From positions 21,203,436 through 21,267,435 of the forward strand of contig NW_020312966.1 in the NCBI RefSeq assembly GCF_003265705.1: DNA of 64,000 bases, read 5' to 3'. The stretch is from Callorhinus ursinus. Lineage: Eukaryota > Chordata > Mammalia > Carnivora > Otariidae. Below are positions 24,207-35,885 of this stretch, in pieces. Position 1 is the first letter of the stretch. Each line of letters begins with the position of its first letter. Made by a program: the position numbers and the translations under genes. The notes beneath the pieces are model-generated. The model saw nothing but the letters and a program-made list of their open reading frames with translations. It searched no databases and was not told the DNA's origin.

Positions 24207-24900
24207 TAAGTTGAAAAATGAATGCAGTAATGGTAGCCATTGTATTTTCCGTGTGTAAGACGTGATAACCTTGGGGTCCTGGGGACAAATTCTGAAATGT
24301 ACATTCATTTTGCTGACAATGCTTGTTGAAAAACTTGTAGTTTCTTCAGAGATTTCATCTGAAGAACTTGCTGAACACACTTTCAAAATTATGAGAAGGC
24401 CACTTGACAAAAGGTTTTTATAAATGTTTTCTCAGAGCAGATGGCAATGGTGCAGGAAAAGGAAATCCTCTGTAAATCGCTGTTCTGGTTTTACCAAATA
24501 ACCTTTCCCATTCAGAGGATTAGGGAGTTCACTTCGGAAGTCAACAGGGATGATGAAATTTGTTGAACATCATTTTGAGTAGGAATTAACTATCAGTATC
24601 CAACCTTACCTAAGAAGTCCACTAAATTTCTTCAGATATTTAGCTCATCTTTGTCTCGAACTAAAAAACATTGAGCTGATACTCATTTTCAATTGGCCGG
24701 TAAAAATGAAAAAAAAAAAAAAGCTTTTTTTCTTATTTTCAGGCATGCCCTTTAGCAAACCAATTAGCTTTGTCATTCCTTGAAGATTGTTATTTTACGA
24801 TTATTGTTTAATTTAGGACTATTCCTTTGCTTTCATAGTGTTTGTAGTTATTTTTCATTTACAAAAGTGATACAGTGCTTATGGCGATGATATATCATTT
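24207..24900. other. No gene seen
   Basis: Unique AT-rich DNA. A small 'atgaatgcagtaatgg' word near 24218 resembles the 5' flank of the SINE cluster ('agaatgcagttg', 23650). Confidence 0.5.
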
Positions 24901-24915
24901 AAAAATAAATTTATT

Positions 24916-25028
24916 GGGGTGCCTGGCTGTCTTGGAAGAGCATGTGACTCCTGATCTCAAAGTTGTGAGTTTGAGCCCCATGTTGGGTATAGAGTTCACT
25001 TAAAAATAAAATCTTTAAAAAAATAAAT
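24916..25028 (+). mobile_element. Can-SINE, short type
   Basis: The TSD 'aaaaataaatttatt' at 24901-24915 and 25029-25043 is exact. Head 'ggggtgcctggctgtcttgg'. Confidence 0.94.
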
Positions 25029-25089
25029 AAAAATAAATTTATTTAAATAAAAGTGATTTTCTTTAAAGAAAGTTATTTTTTAACTTTTT

Positions 25090-25191
25090 AAAAAGGTTTA
25101 TTTATTTGAGAGAGAGAAAGAGAGAGAGAACATGAGCAGGGGGAGGGGCAGAGGGAGAAGCAAACCCCCGACTGAGCCACGCAGGCACCCC
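25090..25191 (-). mobile_element. Can-SINE with the tRNA body deleted
   Basis: Antisense. The GA-rich part ('catgagcagggggaggggc') runs straight into 'gactgagccacgcaggcacccc'; roughly 80-90 bp between them are missing relative to full copies. Confidence 0.9.
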
Positions 25192-25338
25192 AATCTGTAC
25201 ATTAATGTACAGATATGGCAAAATCCTGAGGATAGTATATGGCCATTGAAGTTTGAGAAACAGAGTTCTATAGTAGAATTTCAATCTGTGGTAAAGGACT
25301 AGTTTTGTTTTTTTAAATTTTCAATCCATTGCAGGATG

Positions 25339-25468
25339 CTAATTTTTTTTTAAGTTTATTTGTTTGTTTGTTTGTTTTTAGTCATCTCTACACCCAAATA
25401 CAGCTTGAACTCACGATCTCAAGATCAAGAATCGCATGCCCTTCCAACTGAGCCAGCCAGGCACCTGG
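25339..25468 (-). mobile_element. Can-SINE, short type
   Basis: Antisense; TSD 'gcaggatg' at 25331-25338 and 25469-25476. The tail contains (TTTG)n. Confidence 0.93.
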
Positions 25469-25476
25469 GCAGGATG

Positions 25477-26042
25477 GTACTTTTATCAAGTCCAATAACA
25501 ATTAATTTTTAGAAAAATAAAAGTTAAAAAAAAGACATGAAAAGGATAAGCTTACATTTTAAATTACTAGATTCAGCATTTGTAAAATAATTATGCCAAG
25601 CTGGTATATAAGCGTTAAACATTTGCTGTCAATTTCAGAACTGACCTCCTTGCCTACTGGTAAGAGCTTGCAGATGGGCGGTTGACTCCCCGACCGCACT
25701 TCGAGTGACATTGGCCAAGAGAAAGGGAGCAGACCAGAGAAACGTCCATAGTTAAGGGTGGGATAGAGGAAAGGTTATTCCAGGGTCTCCTTTTACAGAT
25801 CCTGGCTTCTAGAGAGCCATTATGAAATCCTGCTCATTCTCTTCTTCTCTCTATTGCCTTAGTTCCAGCCCTCCCTTACGAACTGAGTATAGATGTAGTG
25901 TCTTGAAAAGTGTTGTTTCTCATCAAGTTGTTAAAAAAAAAATGAGGCCTCTAAAGTTTGCTAAGAAATTACCCAGGGACTATTGAACATATTCTCCTGC
26001 ATATCATTGAAAAATCTCTTTGAAGATGGCTCTGTAAAAATT
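25477..26042. other. No gene seen
   Basis: Unique AT-rich DNA with no recognised element. Confidence 0.5.
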
Positions 26043-26052
26043 TTCCTTTGGA

Positions 26053-26180
26053 GGGGCACCTGGCTGGCTCAGTTGGGAGAGCATGCCACTCTTGATCTTG
26101 GTGTCACGAGTTCAAGCCCTATGTTCAGGGTAGAGTTTACTCAAATAAATAAATAAATAAATAAATATTTTTTAAAAGTC
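26053..26180 (+). mobile_element. Can-SINE, short type
   Basis: TSD 'ttcctttgga' at 26043-26052 and 26181-26190; (AATA)n tail. Confidence 0.94.
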
Positions 26181-26190
26181 TTCCTTTGGA

Positions 26191-27699
26191 ATTTAGTGCC
26201 AGGAAAATGTTTTCTTCTTAGGAAACGCTATGTTTTTTGCTTTTTGTTCTTTGTTTTTACCCTCCAATCAGACAGTAAGGGTTACATAACACATCCTGGG
26301 TGTATATACCTTAGGGGTACTTTTTTTTTGCCAGGAAGATCGGGGATAGATTTAATATATACTACAGTAATTATACTGACACTCAATTCTCCGTCCTCTT
26401 ACATAGGTTTGCATTTTTTACCATTATGAATCTCCAAACTGAGAAAAGGAACAGCCATTGGACAATCAAAGGGATGGCTACTTTTTCAGTATTTCGCTTC
26501 TATTCAAGTCAACGAGAAAGAGTTTAAATCTTAGGGAAAAGAGTAAACAAGTTGCAAGTATCTGTAAAAGGAGAATGAATGCAAACATCGAACAACTCAC
26601 TCTTCCTAATTTCGTGTATTTTGGAAGTCTTCTAAAAGTTTTGTTACAAAGCTAGAGATTTAAGTGTTTGTTTTTTTTAATTGGATCTATTTCATTGGCA
26701 TGGAATTTAACTTGTCCTCTGAGATTGAAATAGTTAACAAGAGGGCTCGTGATACAGCTAGTTGTACATGTATTTTCTGGTAGTCGTTGGTAGGCTGTTG
26801 GAATTGGACCTAGATTTGTTCAGGATATGAAGTAGGCATGATTCATCCAGTTATTTTGAAAGGGTTGTCTGTTCCAGTTCCGGGAGTGAGTCTGTTGTTT
26901 GCCTGCTACCCTAAGGAGGAAGGCAGGAGTGAAGTGGATTGCATGACACCATGATTACTGGTCTGAGATAAGAAGTCGGAAGTATGGTGTCAACCTGAGG
27001 GCATCCAAGCAGAAGCGGGAAGGAAAGGATTTGGAAATTCTGGGGAGCAAAGTCCTCGCCTCCCATCAGTTTGAACCTGTGTTCCTCTAGGTACATTTTG
27101 GTTTTGTGTTGTTTTCCTGAATGAGTTTAACTTGCCACATATTCTTGTGGGAAGTCCAATAACTCTAAGTTTTCTGTATTTTTTTGTGGACCTGCTGGGC
27201 AGGAAGAGATACCCTTGCAGTCCTGTCTTGTAAGATGGTGGGGGGAGGAGCCAGTGAACTGAAGGCGATTTGGGGTCTCAGGAGGATTGGAAATGTACCA
27301 TGATAGATCCTCAATGAGGACGTGGAGAAAAGTAGGAAAATATCATGGCCTTGATAGCGATGACAAATGTATTGCAATTTGAATGGATATTGGAATCTTT
27401 CGTCTATCGTGAACACTGATTTAAAGTCAGGAGCATGTTACAACATCAAGGTTATTGTCATCCTTGATCTTGATTGGGGGCTGGGAAGTCTTTCATGTGC
27501 TACTCAGTTGACTTCATGCGGAAGAGATGAGAGAGGAAACAAGTTACTGAAATTTTTTATGCTAGAAGAAAGTACTGGCTGCTTGTTCATCTAAGAAACA
27601 ACGGTAATGGTGGTGGAAGGAGCATGGAAATAATAGTAATAATAATAATAAGCAACAATACCACATTTAAGCCATTTATATAAAAGTAACCTCACTGAC
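26191..27699. other. Unique stretch without SINEs
   Basis: About 1.5 kb. Several 60-83 codon frames on both strands lack any domain. A short (AAT)n run lies at about 27632-27650. Confidence 0.5.
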
Positions 27700-27825
27700 C
27701 ATGATACGGTATTTATTCTATGTGAGTCCCTGCTTCATGGAATATCCATTTTTATTGAAAAGAGTGTTTACCCCTGAAACAATTAATACATTATATGTTA
27801 ATTAAAAAATTGGAAAAAAAAAGTG
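27700..27825 (+). mobile_element. LINE-1 3' end fragment (carnivore type)
   Basis: 'acccctgaaacaattaatac', then 'attatatgttaattaaaaaa' and an A-run, resembles the extreme 3' end of carnivore L1. Short and without a convincing TSD. Confidence 0.5.
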
Positions 27826-28035
27826 TTAGTACAGAAACTGACTAAATTAGTGGTTTACCTGTGATGCAAGGAATGAGATAACTTCTAATATCTGCCTTTC
27901 ATGGAAGAAATTCTTTTCCAACTGTATTAGGAATGTTCTGGAATACAGCTGCAATGTCATACCAAGAAGCCTTGGCTGTTTGACTAAACATTCTGTTGTA
28001 TAGTGTAAAAAATACGATAAAAAGCAATGAATTTT

Positions 28036-28147
28036 GGGGGTGCCTGGCTGGCTCAGTCAGTAGAGCATATGACTCTTGATCTTGGAGTTGTGGGCTTGAG
28101 TCCCCACATTGGGTGTAGAGATTACTTAAAAATAAAATTAAAAAAAA
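28036..28147 (+). mobile_element. Can-SINE, short type
   Basis: TSD 'aaaaagcaatgaa' at 28019-28031 and 28148-28160. Confidence 0.94.
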
Positions 28148-28160
28148 AAAAAGCAATGAA

Positions 28161-28891
28161 CTATTGATGTAGTAATACTGTTTGTTGCAAAAAACCCAGT
28201 ACAACCTTGGCAGAGAAATGAGGCAAGTATAAACAGGAAAAGGGCATACAACTTATATTAGTAAGTGACCAGATTTCTTAAATAATAGGAACACATCTTA
28301 GGGAATGAGAATATCCCCATATTTTGGCAATGATTTAACAAGCAATTTACTTTAACACTTGCTGTAGCTCCACAGCATTTATATTGCTGAAGCTGATTTG
28401 CTTTGAGTTGATGTTTCTACTCTTATAATCTAACCTTATAGAATTATGAGATTTGAACGCTAAAAATAGAAACAAAATAGTAATAGTCCCTTCTGACCAT
28501 AATGAGAACTGTTTCTAATTCATATTAATGTCCCTAAGTTATTCTGTGTTCATTCTAAACGACTCCTGTGGGATTCACTTTTTAAGATAACTAATTTATA
28601 CCTTGACATCAGTTTGACTGTGCAGGTGTTCTCATCTCAAATATTTAGTCACTGAGAAATGAGAAGTCCCCAAAGAAATTGTTTTTTTTTTTTTTATATC
28701 TCATATCCTCTAGACAGTTTTCCACTCAGAGGAACTATTTCAAAAGCATAAGAGAAAATAACAACTTTCTCTATATGTGAATTTCTAGTGAAATCCTTTA
28801 AAGACGTTTCAAAACTTTTCTTCTTCGTGGTGTCCATGTAGCCTAGCAATAGAATATCTAAGTCATCAACCTCACAACCGGTAGCACTCAG
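28161..28891. other. No gene seen
   Basis: Unique AT-rich DNA. A 67-codon minus-strand frame at 28694-28897 is not recognised. Confidence 0.5.
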
Positions 28892-28907
28892 ATCCAAAAA
28901 GTTCTTT

Positions 28908-29108
28908 TTTTTTTTTTTTAAGATTTTATTTATTTATTTGACAGAGAGAGACACAGCGAGAGAGGGAACACAAGCAGGGGGAGTGGAAGAGGGAGAAGCA
29001 GGCCTCCTGCCGAGCAGGGAGCCTGATGCAGGGCTCGATCCCAGGACCCCGGGACCACGACCCGAGCCGAAGGCAAACACTCAACGACTGAGCCACCCAG
29101 ACGCCCCA
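28908..29108 (-). mobile_element. Can-SINE, long type, full length, young-looking
   Basis: TSD 'atccaaaaagttcttt' exact at 28892-28907 and 29109-29124. Carries the 'gacagagagagacacagcgag' signature. Confidence 0.97.
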
Positions 29109-29499
29109 ATCCAAAAAGTTCTTTATATTCACTTTGCAATTCTTTTTCTAGGATCTAATGCCACAGCACCATGGTTTTCTAATTGCTCCACAAAATTGCT
29201 ATAACTCCTATTCCTTGCCATGTAATGCACCAAATTTTTATGACTTCACAGAGGACTTAGGTTGTCACGATCTTCCGTGGTTCTGGGCTCCTTTTTCTGT
29301 GGAGTTATTTTAGATCTGAGACTGTCCGTTCTTATGTTTTCCCTGTTCTGCATCATGTTGAGCCAGATAGAAAATTTGTTCTTTTTTTTTTTAAGTTCCA
29401 TTAAAAAAAAAAAATCACTTCCAGAAGTCACTACCGTGTGTACAAGTCTTAACTGAATTTTTTGTGATCAAGCAGAGAAATTTAATCAAGAAAGTAAAA

Positions 29500-29645
29500 A
29501 TTTCTTAGGATGGAACATCAAGAACAACCAGCCGCATGTTCCTTGATCTTGGACTTCCAGAACCATGAGAAAAATAAATGTTCGTTGTTTGAGCCTCCCA
29601 GTCTATGGTAACCTTCTTATAGCAGCCCCCAAATGACTAGACAAT
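29500..29645 (+). mobile_element. MaLR (MLT1/MST-type) LTR 3' part
   Basis: 'ttgatcttggacttccagaacc', 'atgagaaaaataaatgttcg', 'gagcctcccagtctatggta', 'tatagcagcccc' are the 3' part of a MaLR LTR including its polyadenylation signal. Confidence 0.75.
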
Positions 29646-29668
29646 GGGTAACAGAAATGTGGACTCCT

Positions 29669-29852
29669 GGGGCACCTGGGTGGCTCAGTCGGTTCAGCGT
29701 CTGCCTTCCGCTCGGGTCATGATCCCAGGGTCCTGGGATTGAGCCCCATGTCGGGCTCCCTGCTATGCGGGGAGTCTGCTTCTCCTCTCCCTCTGCCCCT
29801 GCTCATGCTCTCAAATAATAATAAATAAAATCTTAAAAAAAAAAAAAAAAAA
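29669..29852 (+). mobile_element. Can-SINE, long type
   Basis: TSD 'agaaatgtgga' at 29653-29663 and 29853-29863; ends in a 19-A run. Confidence 0.96.
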
Positions 29853-29863
29853 AGAAATGTGGA

Positions 29864-30212
29864 GTCTATCTCCTTACAGTGCAGTCTTGGCATTTTGGTT
29901 TTTCACGAGATTTTTTATGCATCAGATCTGTAGACTGGTGAAAAGCCTCTCTGGTGCGTCCCTCAAGGGGGTTGGAGTTCTTCTGGCTTCTCTCATAGTT
30001 GGACGGCCGCATGCGGAGATCTCAGCTGTAGTTGCCACTAATGCACGGTCAAGATCACATCTCTTGTCAAAGCACAGAAAGCCCCATGGACTAGGGCCTC
30101 ATTTGGTTACTGCTGCCGCTTTGAGTCTCTGCTTCCTGGCGTTATGTTTTCACTACTCTGTTTGAAGTACTCTCTTCTGTCCGGCACTTTCAAGCTCCTC
30201 TTTTATTCTTTC

Positions 30213-30262
<50 letters not shown>

Positions 30263-30593
30263 TGCTTCTTTTCTTCTTCTGCTTCTTTTTTTGTTTTGTT
30301 TTGTTTTTTGTTTTTGTCGTTGTTGTTGTTGCAATGGTGATGGGAGACGGGCACGCACATCAGCTGGGTCTCCCAATCGGCCATATTGTTGGAATTTTGA
30401 GATCCTCTATTTGACAAACAGATTGCCATAGTAGCCACTTTGGGGGTGGTTTTCCCTGGTGCCTTGAGCATGGTGATTGTGTAATCCACTGAGCTGTGGG
30501 AGGCTGAAGACATGGTACTGTCCTAAGTGATCCAATCCATGCCATGCAGACATAGAGGTGTGGATTACAATGAATGGAAAAAAGGATGTGTTT
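29864..30593. other. Unclassified stretch around a GT repeat
   Basis: Low-copy-looking DNA on both sides of a GT microsatellite. 30330-30560 is unusually GC-balanced, with frames on both strands (100 codons minus at 30211-30513, partly from the GT repeat). No domain recognised; an old LTR or retrocopy is possible. Confidence 0.35.
30214..30261. repeat. (GT)n microsatellite
   Basis: About 24 GT units, followed by T-rich and (TTG)n tracts to about 30330. Confidence 0.97.
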
Positions 30594-30610
30594 AAAATCT
30601 GAGAATTTTA

Positions 30611-30797
30611 TTTTTTAAGATTTTATTTATTTATTTGACAGAGAGAAAGAGAGAGCACGAGCAGGGGGGCGGCAGGCAGAGGGAGAAGCAGGCTCCCCTC
30701 TGAGCAGGGAGCCCGATGCGGGACTCGATCCCAGGACCCTGGGATCATGACCTGAGCTGAAGGCAAACGCTTAGCTGATGAGCCACCCAGGTGCCCT
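30611..30797 (-). mobile_element. Can-SINE, long type, full length
   Basis: TSD 'aaaatctgagaatttta' exact at 30594-30610 and 30798-30814. Confidence 0.97.
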
Positions 30798-30881
30798 AAA
30801 ATCTGAGAATTTTAGTAGAACAAAGGCATTTCATCTCTGAGGAGGAGGAACTTCAGATTTACAATTTAAAAGAAACGATGC

Positions 30882-31041
30882 GGGGCGACTGGATGACTTC
30901 ATCGGTTGGGTGTCTGATTGTTGATCTCAGCTCAGGTCTTGATCTCAGGGTCAGGAGATCAAGCCCTGCATTGGGCTCCATGCTGGGCATGGAGCCAATT
31001 AAAAATAAATAAAGAAAAATAAAGAAAAAAGAAAAGAAAAA
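30882..31041 (+). mobile_element. Can-SINE, intermediate type, diverged
   Basis: 'ggggcgactggatgacttca' head, 'gggcatggagccaattaaaa' end and a long A-rich tail; directly followed by another sense SINE. Confidence 0.9.
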
Positions 31042-31042
31042 T

Positions 31043-31276
31043 GGAGCACCTGGGTGGCTCAGTTGGTTAAGCATCCAATTCTTGATTTCAGATCAGGTTA
31101 TGATTTCAGGATGGTGAGATCAAGCCCCTTGGTAGGGCTGTATGCTCAGCATGGAGTCAGCTTAAGATTCTCTCTCTCTCTTTGCTCCTCCCCCTGCCCC
31201 CACATGTGTGCTCTCTTTCTCTCAAAAAAAAAAAGAAAAAGAAAGAAAGAAAGGAAGCAAGGAAGAAAGAAAGAAA
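31043..31276 (+). mobile_element. Can-SINE, long type
   Basis: 'ggagcacctgggtggctcag' head. The tail degenerated to an AAAG/GAAA-rich tract (31225-31276). Confidence 0.93.
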
Positions 31277-31519
31277 ATGATTCAGCAAAGCAAGTGAGGC
31301 ACAACAATAGGTCTTTTTAAAAAGGGCTGTAGATTAGTCTTTCTTTTTGGTTTCTGCAAATACAACAAAAGATAGGTTATATTTGATATACCACTAACTG
31401 CAAATCCACAAGGATTTTCTTGTAAACACAAATATCATTCTAAAAAACTTACATGAAGATTTTTTTTGTGTTGTATGAAACCAGAAGCATACTGATTAAT
31501 TCTGATTTTTGGTGTAAGC

Positions 31520-31619
31520 CTTTTTTTTTTTAAGATTTTATTTTTGTTTAAGTAATCTCTACACCCAAACCCTGAGATCAAGAGTCACATGCTCCACCAA
31601 CTGAGCCAGCCAGATGTCC
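31520..31619 (-). mobile_element. Can-SINE, short type with internal deletion
   Basis: Antisense; 'taatctctacacccaaacc' joins directly to 'ctgagatcaagagtcacatg', missing the B-box-like segment seen in other copies. Confidence 0.9.
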
Positions 31620-31659
31620 TGGTCTAAGATTTTCTGAGCAAAATGTATTCACTGTCCTT

Positions 31660-31865
31660 GGGGCGCCTGGGTGGCTCAGTCAGTTAAGCATTTGCCCTTG
31701 GCTCAGGTCATGATCCCAGGGTCCTGGGATTGAGCCCCGGAGCCCCACACTGGGCTCCCTGCTCAGTGTGGAGCCTGCTTCTCTCTCTCTCTGTGGGCCT
31801 CCACCCTGCTTTCGCTGGCTCCGTCTCTCTCTCTCTCATGTAAATAAAGTATTTAAAAATACATA
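31660..31865 (+). mobile_element. Can-SINE, long type
   Basis: TSD 'tattcactgtcctt' at 31646-31659 and a one-mismatch copy at 31866-31879. Contains a small internal duplication ('gagccccggagcccc'). Confidence 0.95.
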
Positions 31866-31879
31866 TATTCACTCTCCTT

Positions 31880-32520
31880 AAGCTCATAAATTTCTATGGT
31901 TATATGTTAATGTTATCTTTTTTAATTTTCTGGTAAGTCCAGATGTTTTCAATTGATGTAATAATGACAATAGATACTTAATGCACTCTTCTGGTTTTTT
32001 TTCAAATAATGTATATTTTAAATAATGGCTTTCTAAAACATATATGTTTTAAAAACTCAACACTAACTTGTTTCTTAACATACTTTATGTCCCATGTTCC
32101 ATACTCTACTTTATATGCTAATATTTTTTATCCCCAGCCTCTTTTAGAGGTTGGTTTATATAAATTATGACAATGTTATAGCTCCAATTATGACATTATA
32201 ACTTCCAGGTCTTACGAAGTGCTGTTAATAATCTTCCATTATAAATTCCAAAGGCTGAGGGATTATTTTGCCCTAGAATCTATGAGTTGTTTATTGGCCA
32301 TGTTGAAGGAAATTGTGGAAGACACCAACACAGGGTCTAGCACCAATATTAAATGTTAATAAATGTTGACTCATAGTGTTAAGCGTTCATAAATAATTTC
32401 CTAGAATGGGGAAGTTGAAGTATGTCAAGCATAAGTTATGGCGGTTCAGCAGGATATAGGAGTGGTATCTGATTAGAGCATCTCGAATCACTTCCCAATT
32501 TCAAATCCACCATCCATGCC
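31880..32520. other. No gene seen
   Basis: Unique, very AT-rich DNA. Confidence 0.5.
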
Positions 32521-32535
32521 TCGCACTTTCCTACA

Positions 32536-32653
32536 TCTTTTGTTTTTTTGTTGCTTTTTTTTTAAGTAAGCTTTATGCCCAACATGGGGCCTGAAGTCAC
32601 GACCCTGAGATCAAGTGGTTCATGCTGTACCTACAGAGCCAGCCAGGAGGCCC
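32536..32653 (-). mobile_element. Can-SINE, short type
   Basis: Antisense; TSD 'cactttcctaca' at 32524-32535 and 32655-32666. Confidence 0.93.
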
Positions 32654-32834
32654 TCACTTTCCTACACCTTTCATTACACAGATTACAGTCTAGAGCTCAA
32701 AGTTCAACTAGCCATTTTGCAGAAAAGAAAACGATTGAATAGCAGACTGTTGTCTCATACTTGAGATTGGTTTTCATGATCTCAGTATAGAAATGGAAAG
32801 TAGATGGAAATTCAAGTGAGCTACGTGTGGGTTT

Positions 32835-33005
32835 GAATTTTACTTTTGTCCGTTTACTACCCAGTGAGCTTGAACAAATCGTTTAGCCTGTCCAAGTAGT
32901 AGACATGACAGATAAGGCCTACCTTTCTGGGTTAATGTGAGGACAAAATGAAATCATAACCATTAAGACAGTGCAGTCATCTGACACATTCCTCATTATT
33001 CCAAC
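32835..33005 (+). repeat. MIR element
   Basis: 'agtgagcttgaacaaatcg', 'tttagcctgtccaagtagt' and 'gttaatgtgaggacaaaatg' follow the sense MIR consensus. Confidence 0.7.
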
Positions 33006-33067
33006 ATAGTTCCTAGCTTTCTTATACATTTAGATATTACAGTAAAATCTGTCCAGGAAAAGAATTT

Positions 33068-33180
33068 TATCCTGAATTTCTTTCAACAGACATTTAATAG
33101 GTACCTATTATGTGTCCGTACAATGCTCCACCAGAGTAAATACCACACGTTCTCAAGGAATGGACTGTGCTTGAAATTGA
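33068..33180 (-). mobile_element. L2 LINE 3' end fragment
   Basis: 'catttaataggtacctattatgtg' with 'ttctcaaggaatggactgtg' is the antisense L2-type 3' end. Confidence 0.5.
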
Positions 33181-33503
33181 TTTGTCTCTCTTTAGTGTAT
33201 TAGCTTTCATAAGTGAACTTGGGTTTCAAGTGGGTTTGTAGTGATTTACCCACATTGTGTTTCACATTGTCCCCTGGGTGACCCTGGTCACATATACTTC
33301 CGAGTGGATGGGAACCAGTCAGAAACAGAGTCTCAATGTGGAAGTAGCAAGGCCAGTACCCACCTGGGGTGCCAGTAGTCAAGACCATGAGAATAGTTCA
33401 CCAGCAGGGCCTGTGAACAGGCCGACAAAATAGGGACTGACGTCTGACCCTACCTTCTTACTCCTGTCCAAACATCAAATCAAGCAAAAAAACCATTTTT
33501 TTA
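33181..33503. other. No gene seen
   Basis: Unique DNA. A 62-codon minus-strand frame at 33200-33388 is not recognised. Confidence 0.5.
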
Positions 33504-33671
33504 GAGGTGCCTGGGTGGCTCAGTTGGTTAAGTGTCTGCCTTCAGCTTGGGTCACGATCCCGGGGTCTTGGGATCAAGCCCCACTTCGGTCTCCCTGCTC
33601 AGCGGGGAGTATGTGTCTCCCTCTCGCTCATGGTCTCTCTCTCAAATAAATAAATAAAATCTTAAAAAAAA
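33504..33671 (+). mobile_element. Can-SINE, long type
   Basis: 'agaggtgcctgggtggctca' head, shortened CT region and AAATAAATAAA tail. Confidence 0.94.
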
Positions 33672-33989
33672 ATTTTTTTTAAATTGAGACATTACAAACA
33701 ATTAGCAGAGGACAAAAATAACCCATTACCTGGATGAAGAGCAACTTTTCTAGGAAGGGAAAATGAGAAACCTGTACAGGAAGAAGTTTAACCCTGTATC
33801 CGTGGTGGCTAGGAATGCCATGCATGTGGCCAAAGACCAGTAGGTGGAACTTTGAAAAGTGGGAGTTGGATGGGGAATTAGTGTTTAATGGGTACAGAGT
33901 TTTTGTCTGGGATGATGAAAACGTTGTAGAAAGGGATCGTGGTGATGGTTGTACAATAACGTGATTGTATTTATGACCGTATTTATTTA
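33672..33989. other. No gene seen
   Basis: Unique DNA between SINEs. Confidence 0.55.
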
Positions 33990-34160
33990 ATGTATTTATT
34001 TATTTGAGAGAGTGAGAAACAACATGAGAGGGGAGAGGGTCAGAGGGAGAAGCAGGCTCCCCGCTGAGCAGGGAGCCCGATGCGGGACTCGATCCCGGGA
34101 CTCCAGGATCATGACCCGAGCCGAAGGCAGTCGCTTAACCATCTGAGCCACCCAGGCGCC
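33990..34160 (-). mobile_element. Can-SINE, long type
   Basis: First of three consecutive antisense SINEs; head 'gagccacccaggcgcccc'. Confidence 0.94.
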
Positions 34161-34179
34161 CCTATTTTATTTTATTTTA

Positions 34180-34319
34180 ATGTTTATTTATTTGAGAGAG
34201 AGAGAGAAGCAGGCTCCCTGCTGAGCAGATAGCCCAATTTGGGGTTTGATCCCAGGACCCTGAGATCATGACCTGAGCCAAAGGCAGACGACCGACTGAC
34301 CGAGCCACCCAGGCACCCC
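34180..34319 (-). mobile_element. Can-SINE, long type, shortened
   Basis: Second of three; the GA tract runs directly into 'agaagcaggctccctgctg', so the middle linker is missing. Confidence 0.93.
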
Positions 34320-34359
34320 TGTATTTATTTTTTATTATTTTGTTTTTTATTTTTATTTT

Positions 34360-34550
34360 TTTAAGATTTTATTTATTTATTGGACAGAGGGAGACACAGT
34401 GAGAGAGGGAACACAAGCAGGGGGAGTGGGAGAGGGAGAAGCAGGCTTCCCGCGGAGCAGGGAGCCCGATGCGGGGCCCGATCCCAGGACCCTGGGATCA
34501 CGACCTGAGCCGAAGGCAGATGCTTAATGACTGAGCCGCCCAGGTGCCCC
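34360..34550 (-). mobile_element. Can-SINE, long type, young-looking
   Basis: Third of three; 'gggagacacagtgagagagg' and 'caagcagggggagtgggag' signatures. Confidence 0.95.
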
Positions 34551-34696
34551 AAACTTTTTACTTTCTAACCAAATGTTTTGGCATTGTATAGTCATACCCC
34601 GAATAGAAAAAGAATTCAGTCAAATGTTGGATCAAAATAATTTTAAACCAGTCTGTACTTGTGATTAGAGCTAGCAAATGCAAAAGGTTAGTCTGA

Positions 34697-34880
34697 GGGA
34701 CGCCTGGGTGACTCAGCTGGTTAAGCATCTGACTCTTGATTTCAGCTCAGGTCATGGTCTCAGGGTTGTGAGATCGAGCCCAGCATTGGGCTCTGTGCTG
34801 GGTGTGGCGCCTGCTTAAGATTCTCTCTTTCCCTCCCCCTCTGCCCCAGTTCTCTCTCTCCCTCTCTTTAAAAAGAAAAG
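34697..34880 (+). mobile_element. Can-SINE, long type
   Basis: Approximate TSD 'aaaaggttagtctga' at 34682-34696 and 'aaaagttagtttga' at 34881. Confidence 0.94.
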
Positions 34881-35008
34881 AAAAGTTAGTTTGAAATGTT
34901 AAGTATCATTGGCTTATTCATTCCTAAAGCACCTTTACCTAATCTTGTTACCTTATCAGGGCATTCAAATTCCATTTTTGTAAAAAGAGACAGAATTATA
35001 TATGTCTT

Positions 35009-35119
35009 GGAGTGCCTGGCTTGCTCAGTTGGTGGAGCATTAGACTCTTGATCTTGGGGTTGTAAGTTCAAGCTCCACATTGGGTATAGAAAATTACTTA
35101 AAAATAAAATCTTAAAAAA
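35009..35119 (+). mobile_element. Can-SINE, short type
   Basis: TSD 'aattatatatg' / 'aattatttatg' at 34994 and 35120. Confidence 0.94.
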
Positions 35120-35130
35120 AATTATTTATG

Positions 35131-35885
35131 CCCTGATTCATGTGCTACATTTTACGTAAATGCAGAAAGATAAAAACCGATTTTTTTAAAAGTAACTTGG
35201 TTGGGTAGAAAAGACAAGTAGAAAGACTAAATTAATAAAGCAAGGGATAAGATTACACAAACACGTTCCATTTTCCCCTTGAGTAGGTCCTAAAGAAGAG
35301 CAGTGTTTCTGAAGAACATTCTGAGGAACAAAGCAATGAGGGAACCGGCTTAATTACAGGAGTTATGCATAAGATTAAAGCCAAACTATAAACGAAACAC
35401 ATTTTCTGATCTTAAAACCTGTGAAGTATTTTCCCTGTAGATTTACATGAAGGATACATGGTATGATATAGTAAAAAATGTCCTTAGCAACATTTACAAT
35501 AGACACAAAACTGGCTTTCCTGTGCAGGTTCTTTGATATCCTTTAGTAGAGGCCAACAGCATAACACCAAAGCATGTTCTACCAAGGGTCACTGACAATC
35601 TGTTCTGAAGTCTCAAGTCCACATGTAGTAAAAATAATGGAAATCTAACACAATTTGAGCTCAAATGCAATTTCAAAGTCTATCCAAAATGCTTAAAGTG
35701 GTCATGGTAAACTTTACCAAATCCCAAGTGTATGCAGATTACAAGCTGATGTATGTCAGAATCTGTAAGGAAGGGGATGGGAGAAGAAGCAATAACCTTA
35801 CCTATTAAAGCACAACATAATGGGTGGGATGTTCCAGGGACCAGGTTTACCCTTAGGAAGATATGGTTTAAGAAAGAAAGTTATA
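35131..35885. other. No gene seen
   Basis: Unique AT-rich DNA without a recognised element. Confidence 0.5.

Noticed and set aside
30211..30513. Frames with Cys-Val or His-Thr runs
   Set aside because: They are translations of the GT microsatellite and adjacent simple repeats.
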